Shown: piece by piece, positions 1 to 9,949 of the stretch | Layout of the letters: each line of letters opens with the position of its first letter | How positions within the stretch are numbered: position 1 is the stretch's first letter | DNA from: Mesostigma viride | Lineage: Eukaryota > Streptophyta > Mesostigmatophyceae > Mesostigmatales > Mesostigmataceae | DNA: 64,000 nt | NCBI GenBank assembly: GCA_009746045.1 | Contig: RPFO01000027.1 | Coordinates: 1,870,202 to 1,934,201 of the forward strand | Direction of reading: 5' to 3' | Translations under genes and position numbers: made by a program | The notes under the pieces: model-generated | The model's input: the letters and a program-made list of their open reading frames with translations, nothing else | What the model was told of the DNA's origin: nothing | Database searches by the model: none

Positions 1-413
1 GCCACATCACTGCTGACAGCCACCCGTTTGTGCAGGCGACTAAACCAGCTCACCAAACTCCCCAGGCCTTCCTGTCTGAGCACAAAGAGCCCTGCAGCCC
101 TGCCCCTGACCTTGGAGACCTGCCTGCTGTCCATTGAGCTATCCACATACAGCTCCATGCAAATGGGTTGTGATAAATCCACTGCAGACAACAGAATGCC
201 AGATGAAGCCCTGACCTGATCAGCCACCTTGGCAGACCCTAGCTCCACCAGCATGTCATCAGGCAACCTGGCTATGACCATAAGGTCTGGCCTGGAAATG
301 CCTGCCACCCAAGCAACCATGCCCCTCACCATGGGACACAGTGCCTGTGTGATGGTTGGAGGAAGCTTGCTAATGAGGGTCTCTTGATAATCATTGCCCC
401 CCACCAGCAGCAT
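1..413 (-). CDS. Copia-type RNase H domain, partial (copy L)
   Basis: The frame opens at the ATG ending at 413 and stays open to the window edge, so the C-terminus is missing. It matches the intact 247-residue frame at 32565-33308. It includes the Copia-like stretch after RT and the beginning of RNase H around YVDSS, which supplies the first catalytic Asp. It overlaps the 3' end of the RT frame (326-1496) in a different frame, as in the other copy. RNase H removes the RNA template during LTR-element cDNA synthesis. As a separate cistron it would need frameshifting from RT or re-initiation. Confidence 0.7.
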   Translation of the reverse strand, partial: MLLVGGNDYQETLISKLPPTITQALCPMVRGMVAWVAGISRPDLMVIARLPDDMLVELGSAKVADQVRASSGILLSAVDLSQPICMELYVDSSMDSRQVSKVRGRAAGLFVLRQEGLGSLVSWFSRLHKRVAVSSDV

Positions 414-1496
414 ACGCCACTCCCCCCCTTCTTCACCAGTGTGGCCTCCATGCCCACAAACAGCAGAGGCTCATTCTCCACCTGCCATTGCTCCCTACCC
501 AGAGGAAACTTGGACTTAATGATGGAGATCAGCTCCTTAAGCCACGACGTGGGAGCTATCAGATGTAGGTCATCCCCGTGCAGCGAAGCATACACTGGCA
601 GGCCTTCCCATTGCCCCAGAAACAGACAGGGGTCTACAGGAGAGACCTTCAAGTTGCAATGCTCCTTCAGGAAACGGTTGAGAGTCTCCCTCCAGATTAT
701 TGGACTTGACCTCAGGCCCTCCAGGCCCTTGAGGATTTTAAGGAACTCCGTGTGGATGTCCCTTTTCCATACAGCAGGCACCCTAACATAGAAAGGCGTC
801 TTGCCCTCCCACTTTTCCTGTGCCACATCTGCATCCCCTCCAGAAATGCCCTCTTGAAGTCTACCACCACTGAGCCATAGTCCAAGCCCTTGTTGAGAAG
901 GCCTAGAAATACACACAGCAGCAGCCTCCAAGTATCATGCACATGCCAGGGGTATACAACTCCTCAGCAGTGCACTCACCAGTACCCTTGAACTCATTCA
1001 GCACTGGCCTGACATGTGGTACCTTGACCCCGTCCACCTCCTTCATCTTGATGACAAACTTGAGCTTGAGTAGACGTCGTGCAGGAGGCAGGTCATTGAC
1101 AGGTTCCACGCATTTCTTGGAGATCCAGTCCTCCCCAGATTTAATCAAACCCAGTGTGACCTGGGGACACATAATGGGAGAGGACATGAGCTTCACCAGG
1201 CCTTGGTAGTTGATAGGGCTGTGTCCAGCAAGTGAGTGAGGACCAATGCCCAAACTGCTTGGATGACTAGCAGCTGGCAGTATGAGGTCATCAACCAAGG
1301 GCTCCTGCCCCTGGCACACTTGCACACGCTTAACCGACCTGGTTACTGCACGTGATAGGTGAGTGGTCCTGAAATTAATCAGTGGGACCTGACCAGCCCC
1401 TTCCTTAGTCAGGAGAGAGGACGTGATCACTACCCATCCTGGCATAGGAAATTCTGCCCCAGAAGAGCAGGTCCTTGATAGCCCTCCAAGACACAA
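326..1496 (-). pseudogene. Copia-like reverse transcriptase, frameshifted (copy L)
   Basis: Two overlapping minus frames (1496-903 and 931-326) together match the single 390-residue RT frame at 31480-32652. The break is near 838, in the run after the motif DFKRAFLEG, where this copy has one base fewer than the other. Recognisable RT pieces are DFKRAFLEG (first catalytic Asp), GLEGLRSSPIIW (Copia GLKQSPRAW region) and HGDDLHL in place of YVDD. The start at 1496 overlaps the integrase/protease-like frame by 67 bp. A functional product from this copy is unlikely. Confidence 0.85.
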
Positions 1497-3151
1497 AAAG
1501 CAGTGTCCTGTCCAAGGATAGGAATGAATACCTCACCCAGTACCTTCACGTGTACCCCGCCACTGAAGTCAGACACAAACTGATAGCTGGGTTCAGACAT
1601 GCTGTACCCTGCTGCAGCCCTGGTCCCAATGATGGAAACCTGAGAATTAGTGTCTACCTCTAAGGCAGTGTCCAGCCCCAGATTGCCATGCCACCTGAGC
1701 TTGGCTACCTTGGGCTGCTTCTTGGCCCTTTGTAGAGCCCCAATCAATCCAGCCAAACTTGTCCCCCTGGGCTTGGTTAGTGCCTTGGGCTTGACAGTTG
1801 ACTCCCCAGCTGTTGACCTTGCAGCCTGTTCAACAAGTACCTCTGCAACCTGGCCAGGGCTGACAGATTCCCCTGCAACAGATGTGGTCGTTGCGTCAGT
1901 GATGTCACCTGGGACCTGAAAATCCTGCAGATCCTGTGAGCCTTGTGCCTGACTGCCCTCATTCATCAGGTTAGGCTTGACATATGACCAACTCAGCCGG
2001 TGTACATGCTTTGGTTCGTCCTCCATGCTGACCAAGCATGCGTGGCTAGCTTCATCAACCTGGGTAACCACCCCAGGACTCCAGCTACCACGTTTGCCAT
2101 AAAGGCTAGGTTCCTTCCAAGCTAGGACCTTCTGACCCACTTGTGGCTCCAGCATCTTCCAACCCCGGTCCTTCTCCCTCAGCTTGGCAAAGGTGACATG
2201 TGCAGCATGTTTCCAGCCCTCCAGCACATGTGGTGGGCACAGGCCATGATATAGACCCATTGGGCTGACAGCAACTCCATCATAGTAGAAGTTAACCCTG
2301 CTGTTCAGCTGCTGCTCCACGTTCCTCAGCCATGCACTCCTGACAAGTGCAGGTGCAGACAAGGGTACCCAGTCTTCAGAGATGATCAATTTCTTGACCT
2401 CCTGGATTGCCCTCTCGATAGCACCCTGCTGCCCATGAGCCTCCCTAGGTGTAACCAGCAACTCAGGAAGGGTAGGATCACCCTTGAGATGCTGAAACTG
2501 CATGTCCACCTGGATCCTTGTGGTAGGAAACTTGGCTCTTACATTCTGCAGGGCAGCCAGCAAGTACCTGTTCTTCATAGAAGGTAAATGCTCCAGCACC
2601 TTGTATTTCGTGTACCTGTCCACGCACACCAACAGTTGCATGCCCCTGATGTGTTGGATATCACACTGCAGATCACCAATGCTCTGAGGTAGAGCTTTGG
2701 CATGTGATTTCCTGGGCTTGTTGGAGGACAACTGGCACTTACACCGTGAGGCAGCTTGCTGACACGCCTTAAGAAGGGGTGCCCTGCCCATACGGAAGGC
2801 AAAGTTGTTTGACAGAGAAGTGGCATGCCCAAACATGTTGTGGATTCGGGCACCCAACTCCTGGTACACAGAGGAAGCAGTCCCTGGCACAGTCAGGACT
2901 GTGCTGTCAGGTTGTCCAGCATCACCATGCTGACTTCCATCCTGTTCTGACTCAGAGCCTGAGTCACCCTGCTCATGCCCAACACCTGGACCGCCAGCAG
3001 GGACCACATGCATACCACCAGAGGCCTTCACACCCCTCTGTGGTTGTACATTGGTTTCTCTCAAAATGAGAGGTCCACCCTCGTGCCCAGCACGAGGATG
3101 CATGGGGTCAGACATTCTTACAGCTGCACCAGCTGTCAAGGACGTCTTCAT
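1430..3151 (-). CDS. Integrase plus retropepsin-like protein (copy L, intact 573 aa frame)
   Basis: The N-terminal third is low complexity. About residues 107-145 hold an H..H..C..C zinc-binding set typical of integrase N-domains. The core has LQCD, then QVDMQF, then GAIERAIQEV, which fit the D, D and E of a DDE integrase. A basic C-terminal part contains a GQKVLAW region. The end (last ~90 residues) looks like a retropepsin: LEVDTNS stands where DTG(A/S) is expected, followed by ALLGQNFL, like the usual ILGxDFL. The protease-like part is therefore downstream of integrase, unlike canonical Copia (PR-IN-RT-RH) or Gypsy (PR-RT-RH-IN). DTNS instead of DTGS may mean it is inactive or divergent. 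The start is the first ATG after the Gag stop. RT follows in another, overlapping frame. Confidence 0.75.
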   Translation of the reverse strand: MKTSLTAGAAVRMSDPMHPRAGHEGGPLILRETNVQPQRGVKASGGMHVVPAGGPGVGHEQGDSGSESEQDGSQHGDAGQPDSTVLTVPGTASSVYQELGARIHNMFGHATSLSNNFAFRMGRAPLLKACQQAASRCKCQLSSNKPRKSHAKALPQSIGDLQCDIQHIRGMQLLVCVDRYTKYKVLEHLPSMKNRYLLAALQNVRAKFPTTRIQVDMQFQHLKGDPTLPELLVTPREAHGQQGAIERAIQEVKKLIISEDWVPLSAPALVRSAWLRNVEQQLNSRVNFYYDGVAVSPMGLYHGLCPPHVLEGWKHAAHVTFAKLREKDRGWKMLEPQVGQKVLAWKEPSLYGKRGSWSPGVVTQVDEASHACLVSMEDEPKHVHRLSWSYVKPNLMNEGSQAQGSQDLQDFQVPGDITDATTTSVAGESVSPGQVAEVLVEQAARSTAGESTVKPKALTKPRGTSLAGLIGALQRAKKQPKVAKLRWHGNLGLDTALEVDTNSQVSIIGTRAAAGYSMSEPSYQFVSDFSGGVHVKVLGEVFIPILGQDTAFCVLEGYQGPALLGQNFLCQDG

Positions 3152-3292
3152 AGGAACCTGTACCTCTCCAGGTGACCTGGGGCCACACTGAACCTGGAGA
3201 TCACCCTCTTGTTGCCCAGATATAAAATCTGCATTGGAGCACCTGGCCTCCCCCTTGGGTGAATTAAGGTGTGTAGGGGTTGCCTCAGACAG

Positions 3293-4409
3293 TCACTGCT
3301 CCTTGTTGTCTTCTTGCTGACTGCCCTTTGAAGGCTGGCCTGCCTGGGACTTGTTGTTGTTCTTCTTCTTGTTGTTGTTGTTATTCTTGTTGCTGCCCTG
3401 GCCCTGGGACTTCTTGAAGCTGGGACACTCCTTCTTGATGTGCCCCCACCCCTTGCACAGGTAGCATTGTATCTTGGACTTGCCCTGGCCACTGCCCCCA
3501 TTGTCAGACGCGTTGCCCTGCTTGGGCTGACCACCCACCCGCCTGAACACCGACTTGGAGTGTGACCTCCTGTCAGAATCAGGTGAATGATCTCCCTTGC
3601 GCTTGTTATGGTTGCCCCTACGCCCTCCTTGGCTTCGGTCAGCCTCAGACGTCTTGGAGCCACCCTGGGTACGCCCGCCTGCCTGGGTAGCCTTCACTGC
3701 TGGCACTCCACCCTCAAACAGCTCCTCTGCCTCGAGTGCTTGTTTAATGATGACCTTGTAGGCCTTCAGGGTAGAGTGTGGGGCACACATGACTTTTAAG
3801 GAGCCACGTGTCGCCTTATCCAGCCCAGAAACCTTGAGCCAGTTGGTTAGGGCTATGTTATCAGCGACATTAAAGCCGTGAGCCCTGCCCTCCTCAACCA
3901 TCTTACAATAGTTGAGAAAGTTCTGGATCAGGTCCCCCTTGACCTCCCACCCTTGATACTTGTCCTGCCAATGGATGCCGACCTTCTTGCGTTGGTCTTC
4001 CAGCAGCTCCTTCAGCTCAGCCACGTACAGTGCCCAGGCCTTATTGGCCTTTTGCACTCCCTGGTTAGGTCCTTAATCTGGTCAGTACACTTGCCAAAAG
4101 TGCTACTCCTATCCAGATTTGATAGTAATTTGTACCACCGTACAAGCTAGGGAACCCTTCCAATCCTTCCACAAACTCTTCAGCCTGCTTAGGCTTGGAG
4201 TCTGAGGTTACAGGCTGCAGCTGATTGACAATTAAAAGACCCTGTGTGGTAAGATCAAAGCCATGAACAGCTTGTGCATTATTATTATTGTGAGGAAGGT
4301 TGGTAATCTCTCCGGTAAGCCCCACGTCATCTACGTGAGCGGTTCCACTACCAGCACCCCCATTATTATTCCCACTGGCTGGACCCTTGCTACGGCGTCC
4401 CTCAGCCAT
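3293..4409 (-). pseudogene. Gag with CCHC zinc knuckle, frameshifted (copy L)
   Basis: Two frames (4409-4065 and 4057-3293) together match the intact 371-residue Gag at 28569-29684. Small deletions near 4110 and 4058 split it. The C-terminal part keeps the zinc knuckle CYLCKGWGHIKKEC (CX2CX4HX4C), which binds element RNA. An Asn/Lys-rich tail follows, encoded by an AAC/AAG repeat. The capsid-like middle holds a conserved KANKAWALYVAELKELL segment. Confidence 0.85.
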
Positions 4410-4668
4410 CCTGCACTACAGCTATTCAAAGAACACCTTAGCAAAGCAGCAGAAAATATGTACAAAATTTGTGTCGTCACTGCCGCCTGCGCCGGTGTCG
4501 CTGCCGCCCCCGCGAATTGCCGCTGAAAATTCGACAAAAAAAAATGTCGACGAGTACTGCAAAAGAAAATTAGGCCGACTAGTAGTCAAGGCCCCTGAAG
4601 TCGCAGTACGTGTATACGAACTCACGATCCTCCATATCCAGCTCCGGACCTGCACCGGTATGTATTAA

Positions 4669-6561
4669 GGGGACATGACACCCCAAAAGGGCACTTTTCT
4701 GGAAACCATACCTAGGCATGTGATAAAAATCCAGTTATTATGGGGGACCATAAATATGATAAAAAAAATAATTTCCAACCACTTGGGGGTGTACTACCCC
4801 CCACCATGTGACCGTTATGTGCTAAAAATAGAAAAAGACGCTATTTTTGGCCGATTTTCCCTAGGACAATGGGCAAACCCATTGTGGCCAAATCATATAT
4901 TCCCATCTAATTGCAACCCTTGCCAGTAATTCCAGCTAGTTTGCAGGTCAGAATAAGCATGTTTAGACACATTGAAATAGTTTACCCCAAAACACGTATT
5001 TTTTGGTGCCTAAAAAAATATATCAAATCATAGACACATGCAATGGGGTCAAATCATATAATCAAAATTGGCCCAGGGTTGCAATCACACAGCCCCAAAG
5101 TTTCAGCTCATTCTGACCACGTTTACTCACATTGAAATATGGTCATGTGCAAAAAAAAAAATGATCGCTTTTTGTGGTTTGGAGCTCAAACACCACCACA
5201 AAGACACCCTTGCCCACCACAAACTGGGCCAAAACAACAGCCACTAGTTTATTTATGATGTTAGGAAGCTTGCCACCAAATTACAGGTCATTCTGACCTA
5301 GTTTGCCCATATTACATCTTGTTATAGCTGCCAGCCTGCATGCTTGGTGCACCATGACATGAGGCAATACCATGAGCACATTCCTAAGCTTGCCCCCTGC
5401 AAATGGGGCAGAACCACGAAAAACAAATGCTAGATGCTTGAAGAAAACAACCACCAACTCTTTAACCATTATGAGCAGGTATGACCGCTTACGGGAATCA
5501 CTCATAGCCAACACCATGTCATGACGCTTATGGGTAAAAGGTGCATCCTTCATAGCCATAACGACCTGATCCCTGTCATCTAGGAAGTACAAGCCATGTG
5601 TAATGGAGGCTAAACAGGTGGGGATGTGATAAGTAAATCACATATTCTCACCTTCCATACAACAACCTTGTTTTCCAGCAGGCTGAAGAGCCATGACAGG
5701 CGTTTATGAGCTCGCCAGCTCCTTGCAACGGTGATGCCGCTCCCAGGCAGCTAGGGTCCTTGACTACGCAATATAGAATGTCTACCGTGTGAAAACCTCC
5801 ATACAGGAAGCGTAGCAAAGCCAGATAACTGCCCGATCAAGTCTGGGTAGCTTTAGGAAGCATGGCATACGCAGCGTAAGGAAAACCATTGAAAGCTGCG
5901 GAAAATCTGATAGCACAACTGCAACAAGTGGAGAACAAAATAGCAAGAAGAACCCAGAAACGGCGCCAAAAGTTTCATGCCAGGTTCATTAAGAGCGCAA
6001 ACAGACTGGGCGGTGACATGCGGCAAATCAACGTACCACGGCCGGCATTATTTCCTACCCAGGCGCGCAAGAAAAGCCAGCCAGCCATGGATGGATTAAC
6101 CGCGGATCGCGCAGGCCTGAACGAAATCATTTTAGAAATGACAGGAAATGGCCGCAGATCGAAGACGCTTAGGTTATTTTCATGGTGTCCGTTACTAAAC
6201 GGCTCTTACTGCATCAATACAACCCACGAATATCGAGTTCTACCGTCGCAGGCACGCATGCTAGATTATTCATCGCGGCCAAATTGTTGGATGAGACCCC
6301 GGCCGTGCATATCTGTACCAACAAAGGCAGCGAATTTGCAAATAGTGCAGATCTGGCTATGAAACATCATAATAGAACATCACTTTTAACCATCGGCTTA
6401 ATTTTTCGGCCTGTCGCCCGCCGGATTAGCCATATCTTAACGCAACGCACGTCGCCATGGCCACCTCCGCACGGTGCGCGCACTGTGCACCACAATTTCA
6501 CGGTCCGTCGGTACCGTCCCGACTTTTTTGGCGCCAAAAAAGTCCCGGGTGTCATGTCCCC
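4669..6561 (-). mobile_element. T1: 1.9 kb TIR DNA transposon flanked by TTAA
   Basis: The ends are inverted copies of GGGGACATGACACCC, each flanked by TTAA (4665-4668 and 6562-6565). The uninterrupted LTR element (28310-28322) has a single TTAA at this site, so the insertion and the 4 bp TTAA duplication are directly documented. TTAA duplication is typical of piggyBac-type elements, but I see no transposase, so T1 is probably non-autonomous. Its interior and both ends resemble T2 (11723-14204): the stretch near 4750-4860 matches, in reverse, T2 near 11500, and the end near 6450-6550 matches 11740-11830. Confidence 0.85.
5889..6362 (+). CDS. Short basic ORF inside T1, function unknown
   Basis: 157-residue frame with a very basic N-terminal half (ARRTQKRRQKFHARF). 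Not recognised. The region around VPRPALFPTQARKKSQP has a loose counterpart in minus-strand frames of both T2 copies (10392-10186 and 12368-12162), where VPRRTRKATLSW follows a similar basic stretch. This suggests a small conserved protein or its remains in the T1/T2 family. The C-terminal ~60 residues look like run-on translation. It could be non-coding. Confidence 0.25.
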   Translation: MKAAENLIAQLQQVENKIARRTQKRRQKFHARFIKSANRLGGDMRQINVPRPALFPTQARKKSQPAMDGLTADRAGLNEIILEMTGNGRRSKTLRLFSWCPLLNGSYCINTTHEYRVLPSQARMLDYSSRPNCWMRPRPCISVPTKAANLQIVQIWL

Positions 6562-7222
6562 TTAAAACCGGTGTGCTCCCCGCCGCGTAAGTTGCGACGC
6601 GCCGACGCGCGACGAGGCGCAGAGGATGTGTAAAGATCGTCAACAATTCCCACCCCGCGGGAATCCACTCTCGCACAGATGCGAGAAATGCCACCAGGTT
6701 AATTAAAACCTGGCGCTCACGACTGCGTACGCCGCGAGTGAGCAGCGATAGCAGCGCAAGATCTTGAAACAAATTTGTTGACACCGCCGGCGCGCCCCCC
6801 GTGCGTAGCGATGCCCAGTTTTGCAGGTTTCTCTGGTAACCGGTGAGTGAAGAGAGGACGTTGTCCAACTCCTCAATGGCAGTCGTGACTTCGGTCACCG
6901 ACCGCAAACCTCCCCGCACCTGGACCGTAAATGTCGATAAAATGTTTCGAATCTGGTCCAACAGGTTGCGGATTGCCGGCACCAGTGCTGGCAAATCGGG
7001 GTCCTCGGGGTTATCCCCGAGCAATGGATGAGCTGCGCGCTGTTGACGATGAAGCTCGTCGAGCGAGATCGTAACTTCGTCGAGCAATTGCTGCCACGAC
7101 GGCGCAGTCGGTCTTGACGAAGGACCAGCCGGCGGAGCGGCTATTTCCTCGTCATCGGGAATCCGGAATTCTTCAGAATTTGGCATCTTTTTAACAGAGC
7201 GTGTAATACGAGTTGTAATACG

Positions 7223-7839
7223 AGTTGTGAGGGTGAGAATGCCACGAATTCCGCCATGGTTCTTGCAGGAAGTTGCCTTTATTAATAACAAGGAAACACA
7301 GACGTAAGTCACGTCACTTCCAAGACTGCACGCAGCACAGACGACAGGGTCGCAGTGCCAAGAGAACGTGCACGCAAGAACTAGCGTCCCGGTGTGACCA
7401 AGTCACTCATATAGCTTGCTAGGGACGCGTCCAAGTATTCAGCTGCACTGTCACAGCTGAACTGTCAATCAATTGATTACACAGACTCTGGCACGCCTTT
7501 GGCGCGCAGATCTATCAATTGTCCATACGGCTAGTCCTGTGGACCTATCCGTACACTAGTCAGCATCAATTGTCTCATAGGTCCTGGCGCGCTACAGCAC
7601 GCCTACCTATCAATTGACCATCAAGTCCTGTACAAGTCCTGTCAACGTCCTGCGGACTATCAAAGTGACACTTGTACATCCTGTGTCCGTACGCGCCCAC
7701 AGTGGCGCGCCGGGTACTGTCGGCACAGCCTAGGAAACGTCATAACTTTTACGTTCCTTAACTAAATGAGGCGTTCAAGGTGCCGTTGGAAAGAGCGTAA
7801 CAATCTCTATCCATCTAACGTAAATCCTTTACGTTAACT
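7223..7839 (-). repeat. 5' LTR of copy L, 617 bp
   Basis: Same length as, and nearly identical to, the LTRs at 27049-27665 and 34258-34874. In element orientation it starts AGTTAACG and ends CACAACT, so the termini are AGTT/AACT rather than the usual TG/CA. Confidence 0.9.
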
Positions 7840-9626
7840 ACTTGGCGTCACATCTTGCTAACGTTGTCACTGTCGGCAGTTGTCAGTTGCTGTTGGTTGT
7901 TGCATGCTGATCGAGGGTTGCAGATGTTCTAGGAACAGCTGGTCCAATGTTGCTATGCATGCAGTTACTCTTGCCATTACGTGTGTCCGTGTGCCTCCAA
8001 CCATCCCGCCACAATGCCAGCACCCTCCACCCCGCTAACTCCCACTCGCCCCACTCCCCTGCCTGTTCCATACCCGCCCCACCCACAAATATACGTCACA
8101 GACATCCACATGCCGTTATCCATCCCCACCTGACTACGGACTACTCTCGCCCCCACGCTGAGGTCCCCCACAACACCGTAACACCGCCCTCCTCCCCCAA
8201 ACCATCCGATGACCCACCCGACCATCCACCTTGAGTCCCCCCAAACCAACCTATCTGACTACCACCCTTCCGTATTACATACACCACCTTCCACACCAAC
8301 ATAACAAACCACCTACTAAACAAACCTACCGCCCCACAACGAGGTTCCCCTACACCACTGCACCCCGCCCACCCCGCCCCCCGCTGCCCCAACATACGAT
8401 GACTCCACCCCACCATCCACGTGAAGCATAACCATCCACCCCGGCCTCCGGGGCAACCAATCAGCTGTCCACTCAACCATAACTGACACTGCTGCACCGA
8501 CCACCGGCAAGCCCGCCTACGTACCATACCCAAGCCACCCACGCAACCCAAGCATCCCCAACCCTCACACGAACCTGTGACCTACGCACGAGCTACCTAC
8601 AACTGCGACTCACAACTACTACATAATCAACCCATCACAATGTCCCCCATGACCCCCGCCAAAGGGGGGGGGTCCCCCCAATAGTCCAACACACACACAC
8701 ACACACTCTACAATACCCAGGACCACGAGTACCCACCCAATTCACCTCCCACAACGGTATCACCCACTAGTCCAGTGCCCCACCCATGTCCACAGCGACA
8801 CCCCGGAGACTTCACCACGCCCACCGACTGCACGCACGCACACCTAGCTGCACACTCCCACGCACCTACCCTCGCACGCACGCATGCACGCAGCCATCAA
8901 CCCACCCACCAAGGCACGCCTGCACAAACGCACACATGCACAAGTGCACGCACACGCACAAATTGCTGCACACTCTCACGCACCCACTCACGCACCCACT
9001 CACGCACGCACGCCTGCACACACTAGCCATCAACCCACCCGCCAAGGCACGCCTGCACAAACGCACTCATGCACAACTGCACGCACTCGCCCACGCACGC
9101 ACACCTAGCTGCACGCCTGCACGCAGTCACGCAATGCATGGCAGCATGCCCGCCTTCTATATCATTCTTGGAATATCATGTTGCATATGGCATTATTATC
9201 ATGTTTGTAAATTTAACTCCTTGCTTTCTGTATGCTTTCTTTCTTTGGGGGATGACTTGATGCAGATCGTGGAGCATACAAGCTCGACGAGAAGACGTAC
9301 ACATCAATATTGAGTGAAACCACCGTTGCTGGGCTCTGGCATGCCAGCTGTTATATGGCCATGAGCCATCAGCTAGCAATCCAGAAATAGGATGAGAGCA
9401 GTTTTGAGTCGATGTTTTATATTTTGATGGTATTGAAACGATGAGTCACAGAATGCCACAATGAAACATAAGTTCATTACTATCAAACAGCGTGATGCCA
9501 TGAATGCCACGCCTAATACCACAAGATGTGCTAATAACGTATTTAATGAATTGTTGGATTTATTGCATGATGGTGTTATGCTTGTTAGAATACACATTTA
9601 ATTCTGGCAATGGCATGCCTGAGAAA
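7840..9626. repeat. C-rich low-complexity DNA and a ~133 bp CACG-rich minisatellite
   Basis: No convincing gene. 8025-8770 is C/A-rich on the plus strand (CCACC, CCCAC runs). 8815-9130 is a CACGCACG-rich tract with a longer period: the block beginning near 8892 (AGCCATCAACCCACC) recurs near 9025, about 133 bp on. Long open frames here come from composition. 9130-9626 is ordinary AT-richer DNA. A possible terminal exon near 9265-9390 follows a T-rich tract and GATGCAG, but nothing supports it further. Confidence 0.6.
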
Positions 9627-9940
9627 ATGCCCTGAGATTTTCAGCGCCTGAGAAAATGCCCTGAGATTTTCAGCCTGAGAAAAAAAAATCTCAGTGTCCA
9701 CGTAAAATCTCAGTTTCCACTTAGCCCTGAGATTTCCTGAGATTTCCTGAGAAAAAGCCAATTTCCTCAGGCCAATCTCAGGAAATCTCAGGTCACTTTC
9801 TCAGGAAATCTCAGGAAATCTCAGGAAAATCTCAGGAAATCTCAGGACATCTCAGGAACATCTCAGGAAATCTCAGGAAATCTCAGTTTTTTTCTCAGGA
9901 AATCTCAGGAAATCTCAGGAAATCTCAGTTTTCTCAGTAG
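9627..9940. repeat. Inverted array of ~10 bp CCTGAGATTT / AAATCTCAGG units
   Basis: Up to about 9765 the unit appears as CCTGAGATTT. From about 9770 to 9935 it appears as the complement (GAAATCTCAG repeated). The tract can therefore fold as one long imperfect hairpin. It directly abuts the truncated T2 copy that starts near 9950. Confidence 0.7.
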
Positions 9941-9949
9941 CGAGTTCCT

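Larger units (their letters stand above)
4579..7186 (-). pseudogene. ORF0 of the LTR element, split by DNA transposon T1 (copy L)
   Basis: The ATG ends at 7186, 37 bp inside the 5' LTR border, and the frame matches the intact 236-residue ORF0 of the other copy (27690-28400). It is interrupted after about residue 210 by element T1, with the last codons at 4579-4664. The protein is not recognised. It starts acidic and Pro-rich, then has a long predicted-helical stretch with regular Leu/Ile/Val spacing (LLDQIRNIL, AIEELDNVL), which suggests a coiled coil. Upstream extra ORFs are not standard in Copia elements. Confidence 0.7.
1..7839 (-). mobile_element. LTR retrotransposon, Copia-like, copy L (3' end outside window)
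   Basis: Minus-strand element whose 5' LTR is 7223-7839. Its body runs ORF0, Gag, integrase/protease-like, RT and RNase H down to base 1, where the window cuts it; the 3' LTR is not seen. It is collinear with the copy at 27049-34874. Compared with that copy it has single-base indels in Gag (near 4058 and 4110) and RT (near 838), and a 1.9 kb DNA element (4669-6561) inside ORF0, so it is dead. The integrase/protease-like frame is still open here, while the other copy has a frameshift in it, so the two copies complement each other for annotation. The RT and RNase H motifs are of Copia type. Confidence 0.9.

Noticed and set aside
8025-9130. His/Pro/Thr-rich open frames
   Set aside because: They follow the CACG/CCACC composition, differ between frames and have no domain.
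9265-9400. Possible terminal exon after a T-rich tract and CAG (reads GAYKLDEKTYTSIL...)
   Set aside because: No partner exon upstream and no family I can name; kept only as a remark.
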